A stretch of DNA of 8,220 nt, from assembly GCA_029259995.1 (NCBI GenBank), contig JAJDEC010000667.1, positions 1-8,220 of the forward strand, given 5' to 3'. Made by a program: the position numbers and the translations under genes. Source of the stretch: Phycisphaerae bacterium (GTDB lineage Bacteria; Planctomycetota; Phycisphaerae; UBA1845; UTPLA1). Within the stretch, counting starts at the first letter, position 1; every line of letters starts with the position of its first letter. The notes below the pieces were generated by a model. That model saw nothing but the letters and a program-made list of their open reading frames with translations, was not told where the DNA came from and did not search any database. This document shows, piece by piece, positions 1 to 7,500 of the stretch.

Positions 1-600
1 GAAGGCCGCTCCGTGGAGCACGGCTATCTCGGCGTGGAAGTGGATGTGCTGTCGCAGACCGATCGCGAGGGGGCGAAGCTGGATCGGCGGATCGGCGTTC
101 GAATTGCAGCCGTCTTCGCGGACGGACCGGCGGATCGTGCCGGTCTGCGCGCCGGCGACATTGTGACTGCGATTCGCGGCAAGCCGATTCGATCGGTTGA
201 CGGATTTGTCAGCCTGATCGGTTCGCACACGGCGGGAGAACGCGTGGCCTTCGAAGTGATTCGCGCCGAGCGAAACATGATGATATCAGCGACACTCACC
301 AAACGGCCTGAAGTGCCCGACCAGCCGTTGCCGGAGATGACGTTGAGTTTTCGGGGGGCGGCCCTGGCGCATGTCGATCCGGCCATGCGTTCCGTTGCGA
401 ATCTGCCGGAACATGCCATGTTGGTGCGGCGCGTCGATACGGATTCGCCGGCGTATCGGGCAGGGCTCGTTCCCGGCGACGTGATCATCCAGGCGGACGG
501 TCGGGCGATGCAGCCGGATGTGACGAAACAACTGCTGAGCGCGTCGGGCGACGTCATGCTCGGCTTGGCCAGCGGGGCGTCTGTCGTCGTGAAGAAGTAA
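1..600 (+). CDS. HtrA/Do-like serine protease, C-terminal part with two PDZ domains (5' end outside window)
   Basis: The reading frame is open from the first base (EGRSVEHGYLGVEV...), so this is the tail of a longer gene; the GTG at base 13 is probably internal. Two PDZ domains are visible. The first spans about residues 7-105 and starts with HGYLGVEV, the usual junction after the trypsin-like domain of HtrA/DegP proteins; it contains GPADRAGLRAGDIVTAIRGK. The second spans about residues 115-200 and contains DSPAYRAGLVPGDVIIQADG. In this family the PDZ domains bind unfolded or C-terminal peptides and gate a periplasmic protease that degrades or refolds damaged envelope proteins. The His-Asp-Ser triad would lie upstream and cannot be checked. 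The second PDZ ends unusually close to the C-terminus (VVVKK). A PDZ-only or other PDZ protease is possible, but the domain order best fits HtrA. Confidence 0.82.
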   Translation, partial: EGRSVEHGYLGVEVDVLSQTDREGAKLDRRIGVRIAAVFADGPADRAGLRAGDIVTAIRGKPIRSVDGFVSLIGSHTAGERVAFEVIRAERNMMISATLTKRPEVPDQPLPEMTLSFRGAALAHVDPAMRSVANLPEHAMLVRRVDTDSPAYRAGLVPGDVIIQADGRAMQPDVTKQLLSASGDVMLGLASGASVVVKK

Positions 601-631
601 TGCGGATCTGCCGCATTGCCGGACGGCAAAT
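599..631 (+). terminator. Two tandem hairpins at the stop codon of the PDZ protease gene
   Basis: Bases 599-617 form a perfect 7-bp inverted repeat (AATGCGG, loop ATCTG, CCGCATT) that begins inside the TAA stop codon. It is followed directly by TTGCC-GGAC-GGCAA at 616-629. Neither is followed by a T-run, so this is not a classic intrinsic terminator. It could be a weak or T-less terminator, or an mRNA 3'-end stabiliser, between the protease gene and apt. The two stems share bases 616-617, so they could only form as alternatives or with slight trimming. Confidence 0.35.
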
Positions 632-731
632 CGGGGTTCGCGTCGCCTGCCCGCTCGTGTTAGCCTTTGCGTTTGTTTCATTCCATCATGCGCGGAACAC
701 GGGACTCACCGACGTTCGAAAGAGAAGACTC

Positions 732-1280
732 ATGGATCATGCCATTGATATGCCTATACCTGACGTGGAAGCGCTCAAGAAGCTCGTGCGCGACGTGCCT
801 GACTTTCCCAAGCCGGGAATCTGCTTCAAGGACATCACGCCGCTATTGGGGCATCCCGCGGGTCTGTCCATCGCCGTCGAATACCTGACGCAGCCTTGGC
901 GGCATTTGCACGTGGATCTGGTCGTGGGGGCTGAAAGTCGCGGTTTCATTTTCGGCACGGCTGTGGCGCGCAACCTCTCGGCCGGATTCGTGCCGATTCG
1001 GAAGCCGGGCAAACTACCCCGAAAAACGCGTCGGGCCGAATACGAACTGGAATACGGCACAGACGCGCTCGAGATTCACGAAGATGCCGTGCGGCCGGGT
1101 TCGCGCGTCCTGATGATTGACGATTTGCTGGCGACGGGCGGCACCATGCAGGCCTGTTGCGATCTTGTGGGCCGATTCGATTGCCAGATCATCGGGCTTG
1201 CATTTCTGATCGAACTCGATGCATTGAAAGGTCGCGAACGGCTCAAGGGATTCGAGGCCCACTCCGTACTGCATTATTAG
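732..1280 (+). CDS. apt: Adenine phosphoribosyltransferase
   Basis: This gene encodes a 182-residue cytosolic enzyme of purine salvage that converts adenine plus PRPP to AMP plus pyrophosphate. Family landmarks are all present. The N-terminal segment DFPKPGICFKDITPLL (residues 24-39) is typical of Apt. GAESRGFIFG (66-75) lies in the core. The PRPP-binding loop VLMIDDLLATGGT is at 126-138, with the two acidic residues D130-D131 and the TGGT turn intact. Length matches the usual 170-185 residues. I chose the ATG at 732, which has a purine-rich stretch (AAAGAGAAG) just upstream. The frame stays open back to an ATG at 600 that overlaps the previous stop (TAATG), but that would add 44 residues unlike any Apt N-terminus. 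The 131-base gap from the protease gene contains tandem hairpins, so apt probably has its own promoter, although I could not pick one out. It converges with the kinase-like gene 50 bases downstream. Confidence 0.95.
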   Translation: MDHAIDMPIPDVEALKKLVRDVPDFPKPGICFKDITPLLGHPAGLSIAVEYLTQPWRHLHVDLVVGAESRGFIFGTAVARNLSAGFVPIRKPGKLPRKTRRAEYELEYGTDALEIHEDAVRPGSRVLMIDDLLATGGTMQACCDLVGRFDCQIIGLAFLIELDALKGRERLKGFEAHSVLHY

Positions 1281-1330
1281 CGCATTCGCGCCGGGGCCAT
1301 TCCGTCCTTGATGACGATCGATTTCGTTGT

Positions 1331-2098
1331 CTATCCCGGCGATCTTCCTTTTGACGTGGATCGTGCGCCGAGCAGAACGAGAATGTAGCGACGCAGTCGC
1401 GTGATCGGACGAAAAATCAGCCGATGTCCTGCGATCCAGAATGGGGGCGACTGGGATTCACGTAATCGCGCTTCGTCCAACTGGTCGGGACGCAGGCGTC
1501 GCCAGTGCTTCAACAAATGGTAGCGATCCGAGCGCTGAAGAATTCGGAGAATCCAGCGCGTCAGAAACCATCCGGATCGATCCCACGCGATCTGAAAATC
1601 GAAGAGCCATGGACCTCCGTCGTCGCCGACAAGGACATTTTCGCGCTTCTCCAGGTCGACGTAGGCGATGCCGAGCTCGTGCATTGCCGTGATCAGTGCT
1701 TCGAGTCGCGGAAAAAAATCGTCGGCGATGGATTCACCTTTCGTCAGCGGATGGCCCTCGATGAATTCGTGAACCAATCCCGTGTCCTCCCACGAACCTG
1801 TCAGCGCCGGGATTCCCTTGAGATGTTGCGTCTTGTTCAGAAGTCGCGATTCGCGCCGAAAGAGAAACCGACCGGTCCAGCGCATGGGAAACCCCAGCAG
1901 CGATGCCTGCCTTCCGACCTTAAGGACAACGCGCCCCGAGTCGCCCTGGTAGAGTCCCGTCGCGGCGAAAAAGTCGTGCTTAAACGATTTTTCCATCGCA
2001 AACCGCTTGTCGTCCACGTCGATTCGCTCGGGCATCTCCCGGCGTCCCAACGCCCGCAACCATGCGGGCGATTTCTTCTGTTTTTTTGAAACACTCAT
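1331..2098 (-). CDS. Atypical protein-kinase-fold protein (RIO/LPS-kinase-like), 255 aa
   Basis: The protein has no exact family name I can defend, but it shows the landmarks of a small kinase fold. VVLKVGR (57-63) gives a candidate ATP-binding lysine, K60. E83 in RRESRLLNK could be its salt-bridge partner. LVHEFIEG (108-115) resembles a hinge. YVDLEKRENVLV (146-157) is a catalytic loop with D148 and N154, and WLFDF (164-168) supplies the metal-binding D167 in place of DFG. The catalytic loop has Tyr-Val-Asp where classic kinases have His-Arg-Asp, and no Gly-rich loop is obvious. This pattern is closer to RIO/Bud32 and lipopolysaccharide-core (WaaP-type) kinases than to Hanks-type kinases. 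The C-terminal 80 residues are very basic and aromatic (FWIAGHRLIFRPITRLRRYIL), which suggests membrane or nucleic-acid contact. No signal peptide is visible. The ATG at 2098 was preferred over an in-frame TTG at 2113; neither has a good ribosome site. The substrate is unknown; a sugar or lipid kinase is possible. Confidence 0.7.
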   Translation of the reverse strand: MSVSKKQKKSPAWLRALGRREMPERIDVDDKRFAMEKSFKHDFFAATGLYQGDSGRVVLKVGRQASLLGFPMRWTGRFLFRRESRLLNKTQHLKGIPALTGSWEDTGLVHEFIEGHPLTKGESIADDFFPRLEALITAMHELGIAYVDLEKRENVLVGDDGGPWLFDFQIAWDRSGWFLTRWILRILQRSDRYHLLKHWRRLRPDQLDEARLRESQSPPFWIAGHRLIFRPITRLRRYILVLLGARSTSKGRSPG

Positions 2099-2240
2099 GT
2101 TTGTTGCACACAACGTTGTCGTCGTTGGTATTCAAATGGCGAGGCGCATTGTCGGAATGCCATCTTATTGGTTTTTTTGGAAAATTTTACCCAGCTTCGC
2201 GCGACTTTGTTTCCTATCATTGTAATAAGCCGTGATGTAT

Positions 2241-2264
2241 CGGGAACGGCGTGGGACGTTTCCG
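2241..2264. promoter_or_regulatory. Inverted repeat upstream of rrf2-type gene (candidate operator)
   Basis: CGGGAACG, 8 spacer bases, then CGTTTCCG: 7 of 8 positions pair. It ends 41 bases before the ATG of the Rrf2-type gene. The size and position suit a dimeric regulator site or a short leader hairpin. Which protein binds is unknown; autoregulation is common in the Rrf2 family. Confidence 0.35.
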
Positions 2265-2270
2265 TTGCAA

Positions 2271-2286
2271 GGTGTATCTATGTACC
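2271..2286. promoter_or_regulatory. Short symmetric element GGTnnATnnATnnACC (candidate operator)
   Basis: The 16 bases GGTGTATCTATGTACC match their own reverse complement at 10 positions in a regular pattern, GGT-AT-AT-ACC. The element ends 19 bases before the ATG of the Rrf2-type gene, where a bound protein would block transcription or early elongation. It could be a chance match. Confidence 0.3.
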
Positions 2287-2305
2287 ACAATGATGAGGCC
2301 TGCTC

Positions 2306-2746
2306 ATGCTTAGGCGGAAGACGGCCATTTATGCGCTGTTGTCGCTTTACGATATCGCGACGCATTCTCCTGAGAATTCCGGTAACAAGGGAATGCGCGC
2401 CGGCGACATTTCGGAACGGCACGCATTGCCCAGAGCCTATGCGGCAAAGATTCTAAGCCAGTTGGCGGGAGCCGGCATCCTCCATTCAGATCGCGGACCG
2501 CGCGGTGGATTTCGACTTCAAAGACCTTCCGAGGACATCACGCTGTATGACGTCTTCCATGCCGTGGGTGCCATCGAGTCATTTGACCCGAACGGGGACG
2601 ACCTGCGCGAATTGCCATTCTCCGTTCGTGGCGCGATTCGGGGCGTGACCGATCATGCCGCAGATGAATTCAAGGACTATCTCGAGGGCATTTCGTTACA
2701 GGATGTCGTTGCTCGCAAGCCCAACGAATCGCCTGTTTCGTCATAG
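2306..2746 (+). CDS. Rrf2-family transcriptional regulator without cysteines, 146 aa
   Basis: This is a small winged-helix DNA-binding protein. The order of features is that of Rrf2 proteins (IscR, NsrR, CymR): MLRRKTAIYALLSLYDIA (1-18), then the helix-turn-helix GDISERHALPRAYAAKILSQLAGAGIL (33-59), the wing SDRGPRGGFRLQRP (61-74), and the ITLYDVFHAVGAIESF dimer segment (78-93). Many family members hold an iron-sulphur cluster on three cysteines after this point. Here residues 90-115 (IESFDPNGDDLRELPFSV...) contain none, and the whole protein has no cysteine, so it cannot bind a cluster that way; CymR is a known cluster-free relative. The ATG start has a GAGG 7 bases upstream (2295-2298). It is transcribed divergently from the kinase-like gene and converges with the HEAT-type gene 100 bases downstream. 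Dyads upstream suggest autoregulation. Target genes and signal are unknown. Confidence 0.92.
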   Translation: MLRRKTAIYALLSLYDIATHSPENSGNKGMRAGDISERHALPRAYAAKILSQLAGAGILHSDRGPRGGFRLQRPSEDITLYDVFHAVGAIESFDPNGDDLRELPFSVRGAIRGVTDHAADEFKDYLEGISLQDVVARKPNESPVSS

Positions 2747-2846
2747 CATTTGGCGGCCGCCGATCGTCAGACGCGGTCGGATTGACAGTTCGTGTGCCCG
2801 CACGTGGATGACATTCGAATCGCGCGGGTATTTTCATCTCGCTCGA

Positions 2847-3575
2847 TCAGCGTCCCGGCTGACTCGTGGAGTGTTGCGATTTCACTGGCTGTGTAGACGC
2901 CGATGCGTTCGCCGTCTTGCGTGCGGCTCGATAATCCTCCGCCGCTTCAATCGCCGTCCAGAGGGCCGCTTCGGCCTGATAGAAGTAGGTGCCTTCGTGC
3001 ATTTCACGTTCGCGTCTCGCGGCGTCCGGCTTCTCGACGACAAGTCGCGCCTGGCGTGCTTCGAATCGCTCTGTGATTTGCCGCCATTGCGAGAGTTGTT
3101 CGCAGATCGGTTCGAACATCGCACGTTCGATGCCCGATGCTCCGTCCGTGATTCTCTTGAATCGCGGGTAATCCACAATCGGCGTTTTGAACAACATATA
3201 CACGGCTGTTTCGATCTGTGACTGATCGCCCGTCCGGATGAGTTGGCGAACGGTCTCGATGCGCAGTGCCGGATCGTCAGGTCGCCGGATCAATCCCTGA
3301 ATCCGTCGCGAGATTTCCGGGTTGTCATGATTGATAGACCGGACCATTTCCGGCAGGGCGGCATCCCCGAGCGCGGCGAGTTGCCGTTGCGCCGATTCGC
3401 GCGTCCTGTAGTCGCGATGTCCCAACAACTGAACCAATGCGTCCACTTTGTCGGAGAAGGACGGCTGAGTCGCCGGCGCACTCGCGGATTGTGATGCGGG
3501 TGACGTTTCGTTCGGCGGCGCGAATCCAAACGTCGCGGAAACCAGGAAGCACAGAATTGACAGCACAGATCGCAT
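2847..3575 (-). CDS. Exported protein with HEAT-like segment, 242 aa
   Basis: I do not recognise a named family. The chosen ATG gives a typical signal peptide: MRS followed by the hydrophobic run VLSILCFLVSATFGFA (4-19), with likely cleavage near residue 19. C9 is not in a lipobox. Residues 22-40 are a Ser/Ala/Thr/Pro/Gln linker. Residues 41-98 form a HEAT-like helical pair (KVDALVQLLGHRDYRTRESAQRQL..., then LGDAALPEMVRSI, then EISRRIQGLIRR), a style common in planctomycete secreted proteins. Residues 100-220 look helical and charged, with no catalytic motif seen. The tail (ASASTQPVKSQHSTSQ) is again Ser/Thr/Gln-rich. The frame is open upstream to an ATG at 3674, but that would bury the signal peptide behind 33 residues. 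It lies 108 bases downstream of the DUF456 gene on the same strand and may be co-transcribed. It is probably a periplasmic or surface protein-binding scaffold. Confidence 0.7.
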   Translation of the reverse strand: MRSVLSILCFLVSATFGFAPPNETSPASQSASAPATQPSFSDKVDALVQLLGHRDYRTRESAQRQLAALGDAALPEMVRSINHDNPEISRRIQGLIRRPDDPALRIETVRQLIRTGDQSQIETAVYMLFKTPIVDYPRFKRITDGASGIERAMFEPICEQLSQWRQITERFEARQARLVVEKPDAARREREMHEGTYFYQAEAALWTAIEAAEDYRAARKTANASASTQPVKSQHSTSQPGR

Positions 3576-3683
3576 ACAAGCCCCAGAGCGATAACAGTTC
3601 GCGGCAAGCTGATTGCATTGTATCGCAATCGACAGTCGCAGGTCGCATTTGGTGCCATTGGTTCGGCGCGACATTGCCCCGGC

Positions 3684-4226
3684 TCATAGGAGGGCTGCTT
3701 CAGAAAGGATGCCGTTGAATAGGGCGAGTGCGGCCAGAACGACCGTAACCCCGGCGATGACAACCGCGGCGCCGGTTTTCGCAACCAGCCCCAGTATTCG
3801 ACCGACGACTGCCGAGATGCCGACTTTGGCCCCTGCTGCATAGCCCTCTCGAACGCTCAATTCCCCGACGACGGCGCCGACGAAGCATCCCACGATGCCG
3901 CCCAAGATGGTCCCGATGATCGGTATCGGAATCGTCAGGGCGATCATCCCGATGAAACCGCCCAGGAGTGCCCCAAACATCGCCTGCCTGCTCGCGCCTG
4001 CCCGTTTCGCCATCAGCGCCCCCGCCAGGCCGTCAAATATCTCGGCGGCGACGGCGATGGCCACGAGAATCGCGAGCCAGATCCAGCCGATCCGCCCGAA
4101 ATCGTAGTACCAGTCATAACCCGCGGCGGCGACGAGGATTAGCCACGTGCCCGGCAATTGAAACGCGGCCAGAACGAGACCGATGACGGCGATCAGAATC
4201 AATCCCGAAACCAGCAACCCGTCCAT
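3684..4226 (-). CDS. DUF456 family membrane protein, 180 aa
   Basis: This is a small, very hydrophobic inner-membrane protein whose biochemical role is not known. It fits DUF456 in both length and pattern: an N-terminal membrane hairpin around a QLPGTWLI turn (residues 4-35, with PGTW at 25-28), a segment at about 46-65, and then EIFDGLAGALMAKRAGASRQAMFGALLGGFIG (62-93). Next comes the Gly-rich pair IPIIGTILGGIVGCFVGAVVGEL (101-123), and a last membrane segment lies at about 153-173. Conserved small residues (GAS, GALLGG, GAVVGEL) suggest tightly packed helices. The ATG at 4226 has GGGAG about 9 bases upstream. The C-terminus (SEAALL) is short. The HEAT-type gene follows on the same strand, and the macroglobulin gene is divergent across a 371-base gap. 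Confidence 0.9.
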   Translation of the reverse strand: MDGLLVSGLILIAVIGLVLAAFQLPGTWLILVAAAGYDWYYDFGRIGWIWLAILVAIAVAAEIFDGLAGALMAKRAGASRQAMFGALLGGFIGMIALTIPIPIIGTILGGIVGCFVGAVVGELSVREGYAAGAKVGISAVVGRILGLVAKTGAAVVIAGVTVVLAALALFNGILSEAALL

Positions 4227-4597
4227 CCGAAAAAACTCCCAATTCCTCAGGCGCCTGGGCCGACGCGCGGTCCCGTCTGATTGTGCATAGGCGGGCGACT
4301 ATTTCCAGTTCGGCGTCGTCATCGTATCCGCGGCTCACGAATCCCGCTCCCAGTGCTGCAAATTGCGTTTGCATTGCGCCCGATCAGGTATCTTCAAATT
4401 GGATTTGTCGGAATCCTGTCTCAACCTCGGCGGATCGTCCGTTTACAACATAGCGGGAACCTGCTTGCCCTGTTCGGCGTCAGAATGCGGCGAGACGTCC
4501 GTTTCCGAGGGGACGATTCGCCCGCCCCGGCCATAACAATCCAAGAGACGATCCAGGCTGTCGCAATCATGTTGTCGGCCTATTCGGAGATTCCGCC
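4227..4597. other. 371-base gap between DUF456 and macroglobulin genes; leader/promoter region
   Basis: I see no convincing gene here. An open frame on the + strand (from a TTG at 4281, running into the next gene) is Arg-rich with no recognisable motif, and one on the - strand (4114-4374) merely overlaps DUF456 out of frame. The region should contain both divergent promoters, but no clear -35/-10 pair could be assigned; the least GC-rich stretch is about 4387-4410. Two imperfect direct copies, CGGCG-nnn-CGTCCGTTT, sit at 4428-4444 and 4488-4504, exactly 60 bases apart (14 of 17 identical), and might be binding sites. Confidence 0.5.
4586..4589 (+). promoter_or_regulatory. Ribosome binding site GGAG for the macroglobulin gene
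   Basis: GGAG lies 8 bases before the ATG at 4598. This supports that start, as does the signal peptide that begins there. Confidence 0.6.
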
Positions 4598-7500
4598 ATG
4601 CGTCCACGATCCGTACTACATTGCCTGTCCATTCTTGCGTTCTCGTTGACCTCGGCCGCGCTGGCGGACGATTCGGGGCAGGATGCCGCCATTCAGCGCG
4701 CACTCCGGATGCGCGAATATCAGCAGGCGATTCAACTGATTGATCAGGCCATCACCGACGCTGTTCCTGAACAGCGCGAGTTCCTGTTGTATCGTCGCGG
4801 TCTTGCCAACCACTATCTTGGAAATCATCCGCAGGCGATCAGGGAATTCGCGGCCCAGCTCGCGGCCTATCCAGAGGGTCCGTGGGCGATCAAGGCCCGC
4901 ATGCGAATGGCGGACGCCCATGTGGCGAGACGCGAATTTGACGCGGCCGAGAAGATCTACGCGGAACGGGTTCGCGAACTCATCGGGCCCGCCCGCAAGG
5001 CACAGCTTGCCAGGACGTACATCGATTTCGCCGACGAGTTTTTCAAACCGACGGATTCGCTGTCGGCGCCAAACTTCAGTCAGGCCGCGCGATTCTATGC
5101 ATTGGCGCAGGATCTCGAACCGGGCGAGCCGCTCGCCGAGTCGCTTGCCTTCAAAGTTGCGCAATCCCAACTGATGTCGGAAGACTGGACGGCGGCGGCG
5201 GCGCGATTCGACGAGTACCTCAAGCGCTACGACGCCGACTATCGAAATCGACTTCTCAAGACCAATGCCGGAACGGCGTTGCCTCCGCTTCGCAGCAGCC
5301 AGGGTTCTCATATTTACGAAGCGCGAGTGGGACTCGGCAAGGCCCGGCTGAGGAATCACGATCCTGTTAATGCCCGGCGCGTATTGATCGACTTGATTGC
5401 GTTGCTTCCCGAATTGGACAGCGACAGCGATGCCCGTTCCGCGATCTACGCCCAGGCGATGCAGCTACTTGCCGAAACCTATGGCATGCCGGAACCTGGC
5501 GACAGTGCGTCCCTCTCATCGGGCGTTTCCGTTCTTCGGGATCTGATTGCCGGCACGCCTGATTCGAAACATGCCGTACAGGCGGCATTCGATATCGGTG
5601 CAGCGTATGCCCATCTGAACCGGAGTGACGCGGCGATCGCGGCATTTCGAGAGTTGATCGGAATACGCAGCGATCGACTGACGGACGAAGACGCGCGCGA
5701 ACTGCATGCGAAGCTCTCGCAGCGATCCCTGTACCTTATTGGTCAGATTCTCGCGGCCCAGACGAAATTCGCCGACGCCATCGGCGTCTGGAATGAATAC
5801 GTTGCCAAATATCCGAGCGGCGCCCATTGGTCTGATGCGCAGCGATCGATCGTGGACGCGGAGTACGCCATCGGCGTCCATGCGCGCAAGGAGGATCGAT
5901 TCGATGACGCGCGGGCTGCGTGGAACGCATTCCTGCAGAAATACCCGCTCGACAATCGCGTTCGCCAGATTCTCTTCGACTTCGGGCAGATGTCCTATGA
6001 CGAGCAGAAGAAACGCGAAGACGCGGGCGAATCGCCGAACTGGCAACTGCCGATCGCCGAATGGCGAAAGCTCGTCGGCAAATTCCCCGCATCAGAGGAA
6101 GCTGGGCACGCCCAGTATGAAGTCGGGCAAACGCTCGAGACGCGCGTACGGGATCTTGAGGAAGCGATCAAGGCGTACACGGCGCTCAACTGGTCGTCGT
6201 ACCAGTCTCATGCAATAGCCAGACTGTCTGACATGAAAGGCGTCCATCTCGCCGTGGAGACCGAGCGCGTCTTTCGAACGAACGAGTCCGCGAAGATCCA
6301 TGTCGACACGCGCAACATCGACAAGCTGAGCGTGAAAATGTACCGGATCGACATGGAGGATTACTTTCGCAAGCGTCACATGCTGGGCCGCGTCGACGAT
6401 CTCGACTTGCTGCTCATCGATCCCGATCATCAGTTCGAACATGACGTCAAGGACTTCGCGCGATATCGACCCCATACGCAGAACATCGACATTCCGATCG
6501 AGGGACCGGGAGTGTTCGCCGTCTACCTGAGCAACGAAAACAGCAAACTGACGTTGGACGACGGCGCGCCGACGAAGAAAATTGAAGCCACGACGCTTGT
6601 CATTCGCAGCGACATCGATGTTCTCGTCCGATCAACACGCGAGCAATTGCTTGTTTTCGCACAAGACATGCTCACCGGCGAACCGGCCGTCGGCGTGAAG
6701 CTGATCGTCACCAACGGCGTCAAGACGATCCTTGGCGGCGAAACCGGCGCGGACGGCGTCTGGCTGTCCAATGATGAGAAAATCAAAGAAAACTCTTCCG
6801 CGACCGTGCTGGCCATGACCGACGGGCACGTTGCGGGCTCGGGCCTGTCGCTGCGCGGTCTGTCCTTCTCCGGAGGACTCAAGCCGCGCGGCTACATAAC
6901 AACTGACCGGACGGCCTACCAGCCAGGCGACGGTGTGAATATCCGCGGCATCTTGCGCGAGACGCGCAACGGGCAATACGCAATTGCGACGCAGCCCGAT
7001 GACGCGCGTCAGCGTTGGAAGGTCGACATCCTCGATGCGAAGGGCCGCGTGTTGCAGACGGAGGAGATCGCCCTGACAGCGTTTGGCACGTTCGCAACGT
7101 CGTTCAAAATTGCGGAAGACGGCCCCGTGGGCGACTACAAGCTGGTCGTGCGGCGCCCGGATGGTCCGACGTTTGCCAGCACATTTCTCGTGCAGACATA
7201 CGAATTGCCCAAGGCGTTTCTATCGTTCGACATCGCCGAGCGCGTGATCATGCGTGGGCAGCCGATCCAGGGCGCCATTGTCGCGACGTACAACTACGGT
7301 GAGCCCGTACGCGATCGGAAAATCGAATACTCGCTGATGCTCGACGATGGCAATGCGATCAATCGCGTCGGCATCACGGACGACAAGGGGCGTGTGGTGT
7401 TTGAATTCGATTCCCGCGCGCTGCCCGAACAGGCTGTTGCAATGGTCTACGCCCGCCAGGCGGAGATGGGCCTCGAAGCCGCCGCCGCCGTGACGATAGC

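Larger units (their letters stand above)
2099..2305. promoter_or_regulatory. Divergent intergenic control region between kinase-like gene and rrf2-type gene
   Basis: These 207 bases must carry the start signals of both flanking genes. An AT-rich patch at about 2160-2225 stands out from the GC-rich surroundings and contains a T7 run and the near-palindrome GGAAAATTTTACC (2179-2191), built on a perfect AAAATTTT. ACAACGTTGT at 2110-2119 is a perfect 10-base palindrome, and GTTG-CACA-CAAC at 2103-2114 overlaps it, both immediately upstream of the kinase ATG. Two more dyads lie on the rrf2 side and are listed separately. I could not assign a convincing -35/-10 pair on either strand. Confidence 0.5.

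Noticed and set aside
600..731. N-terminal extension of apt from the ATG overlapping the previous stop codon
   Set aside because: The added 44 residues look like a random hydrophobic stretch and would be foreign to a cytosolic Apt; the ATG at 732 gives the normal length.
2082..2088. A run of seven A (coding strand) near the start of the kinase-like gene as a possible programmed slippage site
   Set aside because: It encodes an ordinary Lys-rich N-terminus and the frame is intact afterwards; nothing suggests a second product.
1505..2089. A 194-codon open frame on the + strand opposite the kinase-like gene
   Set aside because: It shows no recognisable motif, while the opposite strand encodes a coherent kinase-type motif series; it is a shadow of GC-rich coding DNA.
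2752..2761. GGCGGCCGCC palindrome after the Rrf2-type gene as a terminator
   Set aside because: It is a perfect palindrome with no loop and no T-run; such strings are expected by chance in GC-rich DNA.
4281..4649. A 122-codon + strand frame leading into the macroglobulin gene
   Set aside because: It has a TTG start without a ribosome site and an Arg-rich composition, and it overlaps the well-supported start at 4598 out of frame.
4616..5359. A 247-codon open frame on the - strand within the macroglobulin gene
   Set aside because: The + strand carries a signal peptide and TPR pattern across the same stretch; the - strand product is Arg-rich with no family features.
5775..5878. Identical 14-base copies (ACGCCATCGGCGTC) 90 bases apart in the macroglobulin gene
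   Set aside because: They encode AIGV in the same frame within helical repeats; best explained by codon bias and repeat structure, not a separate element.
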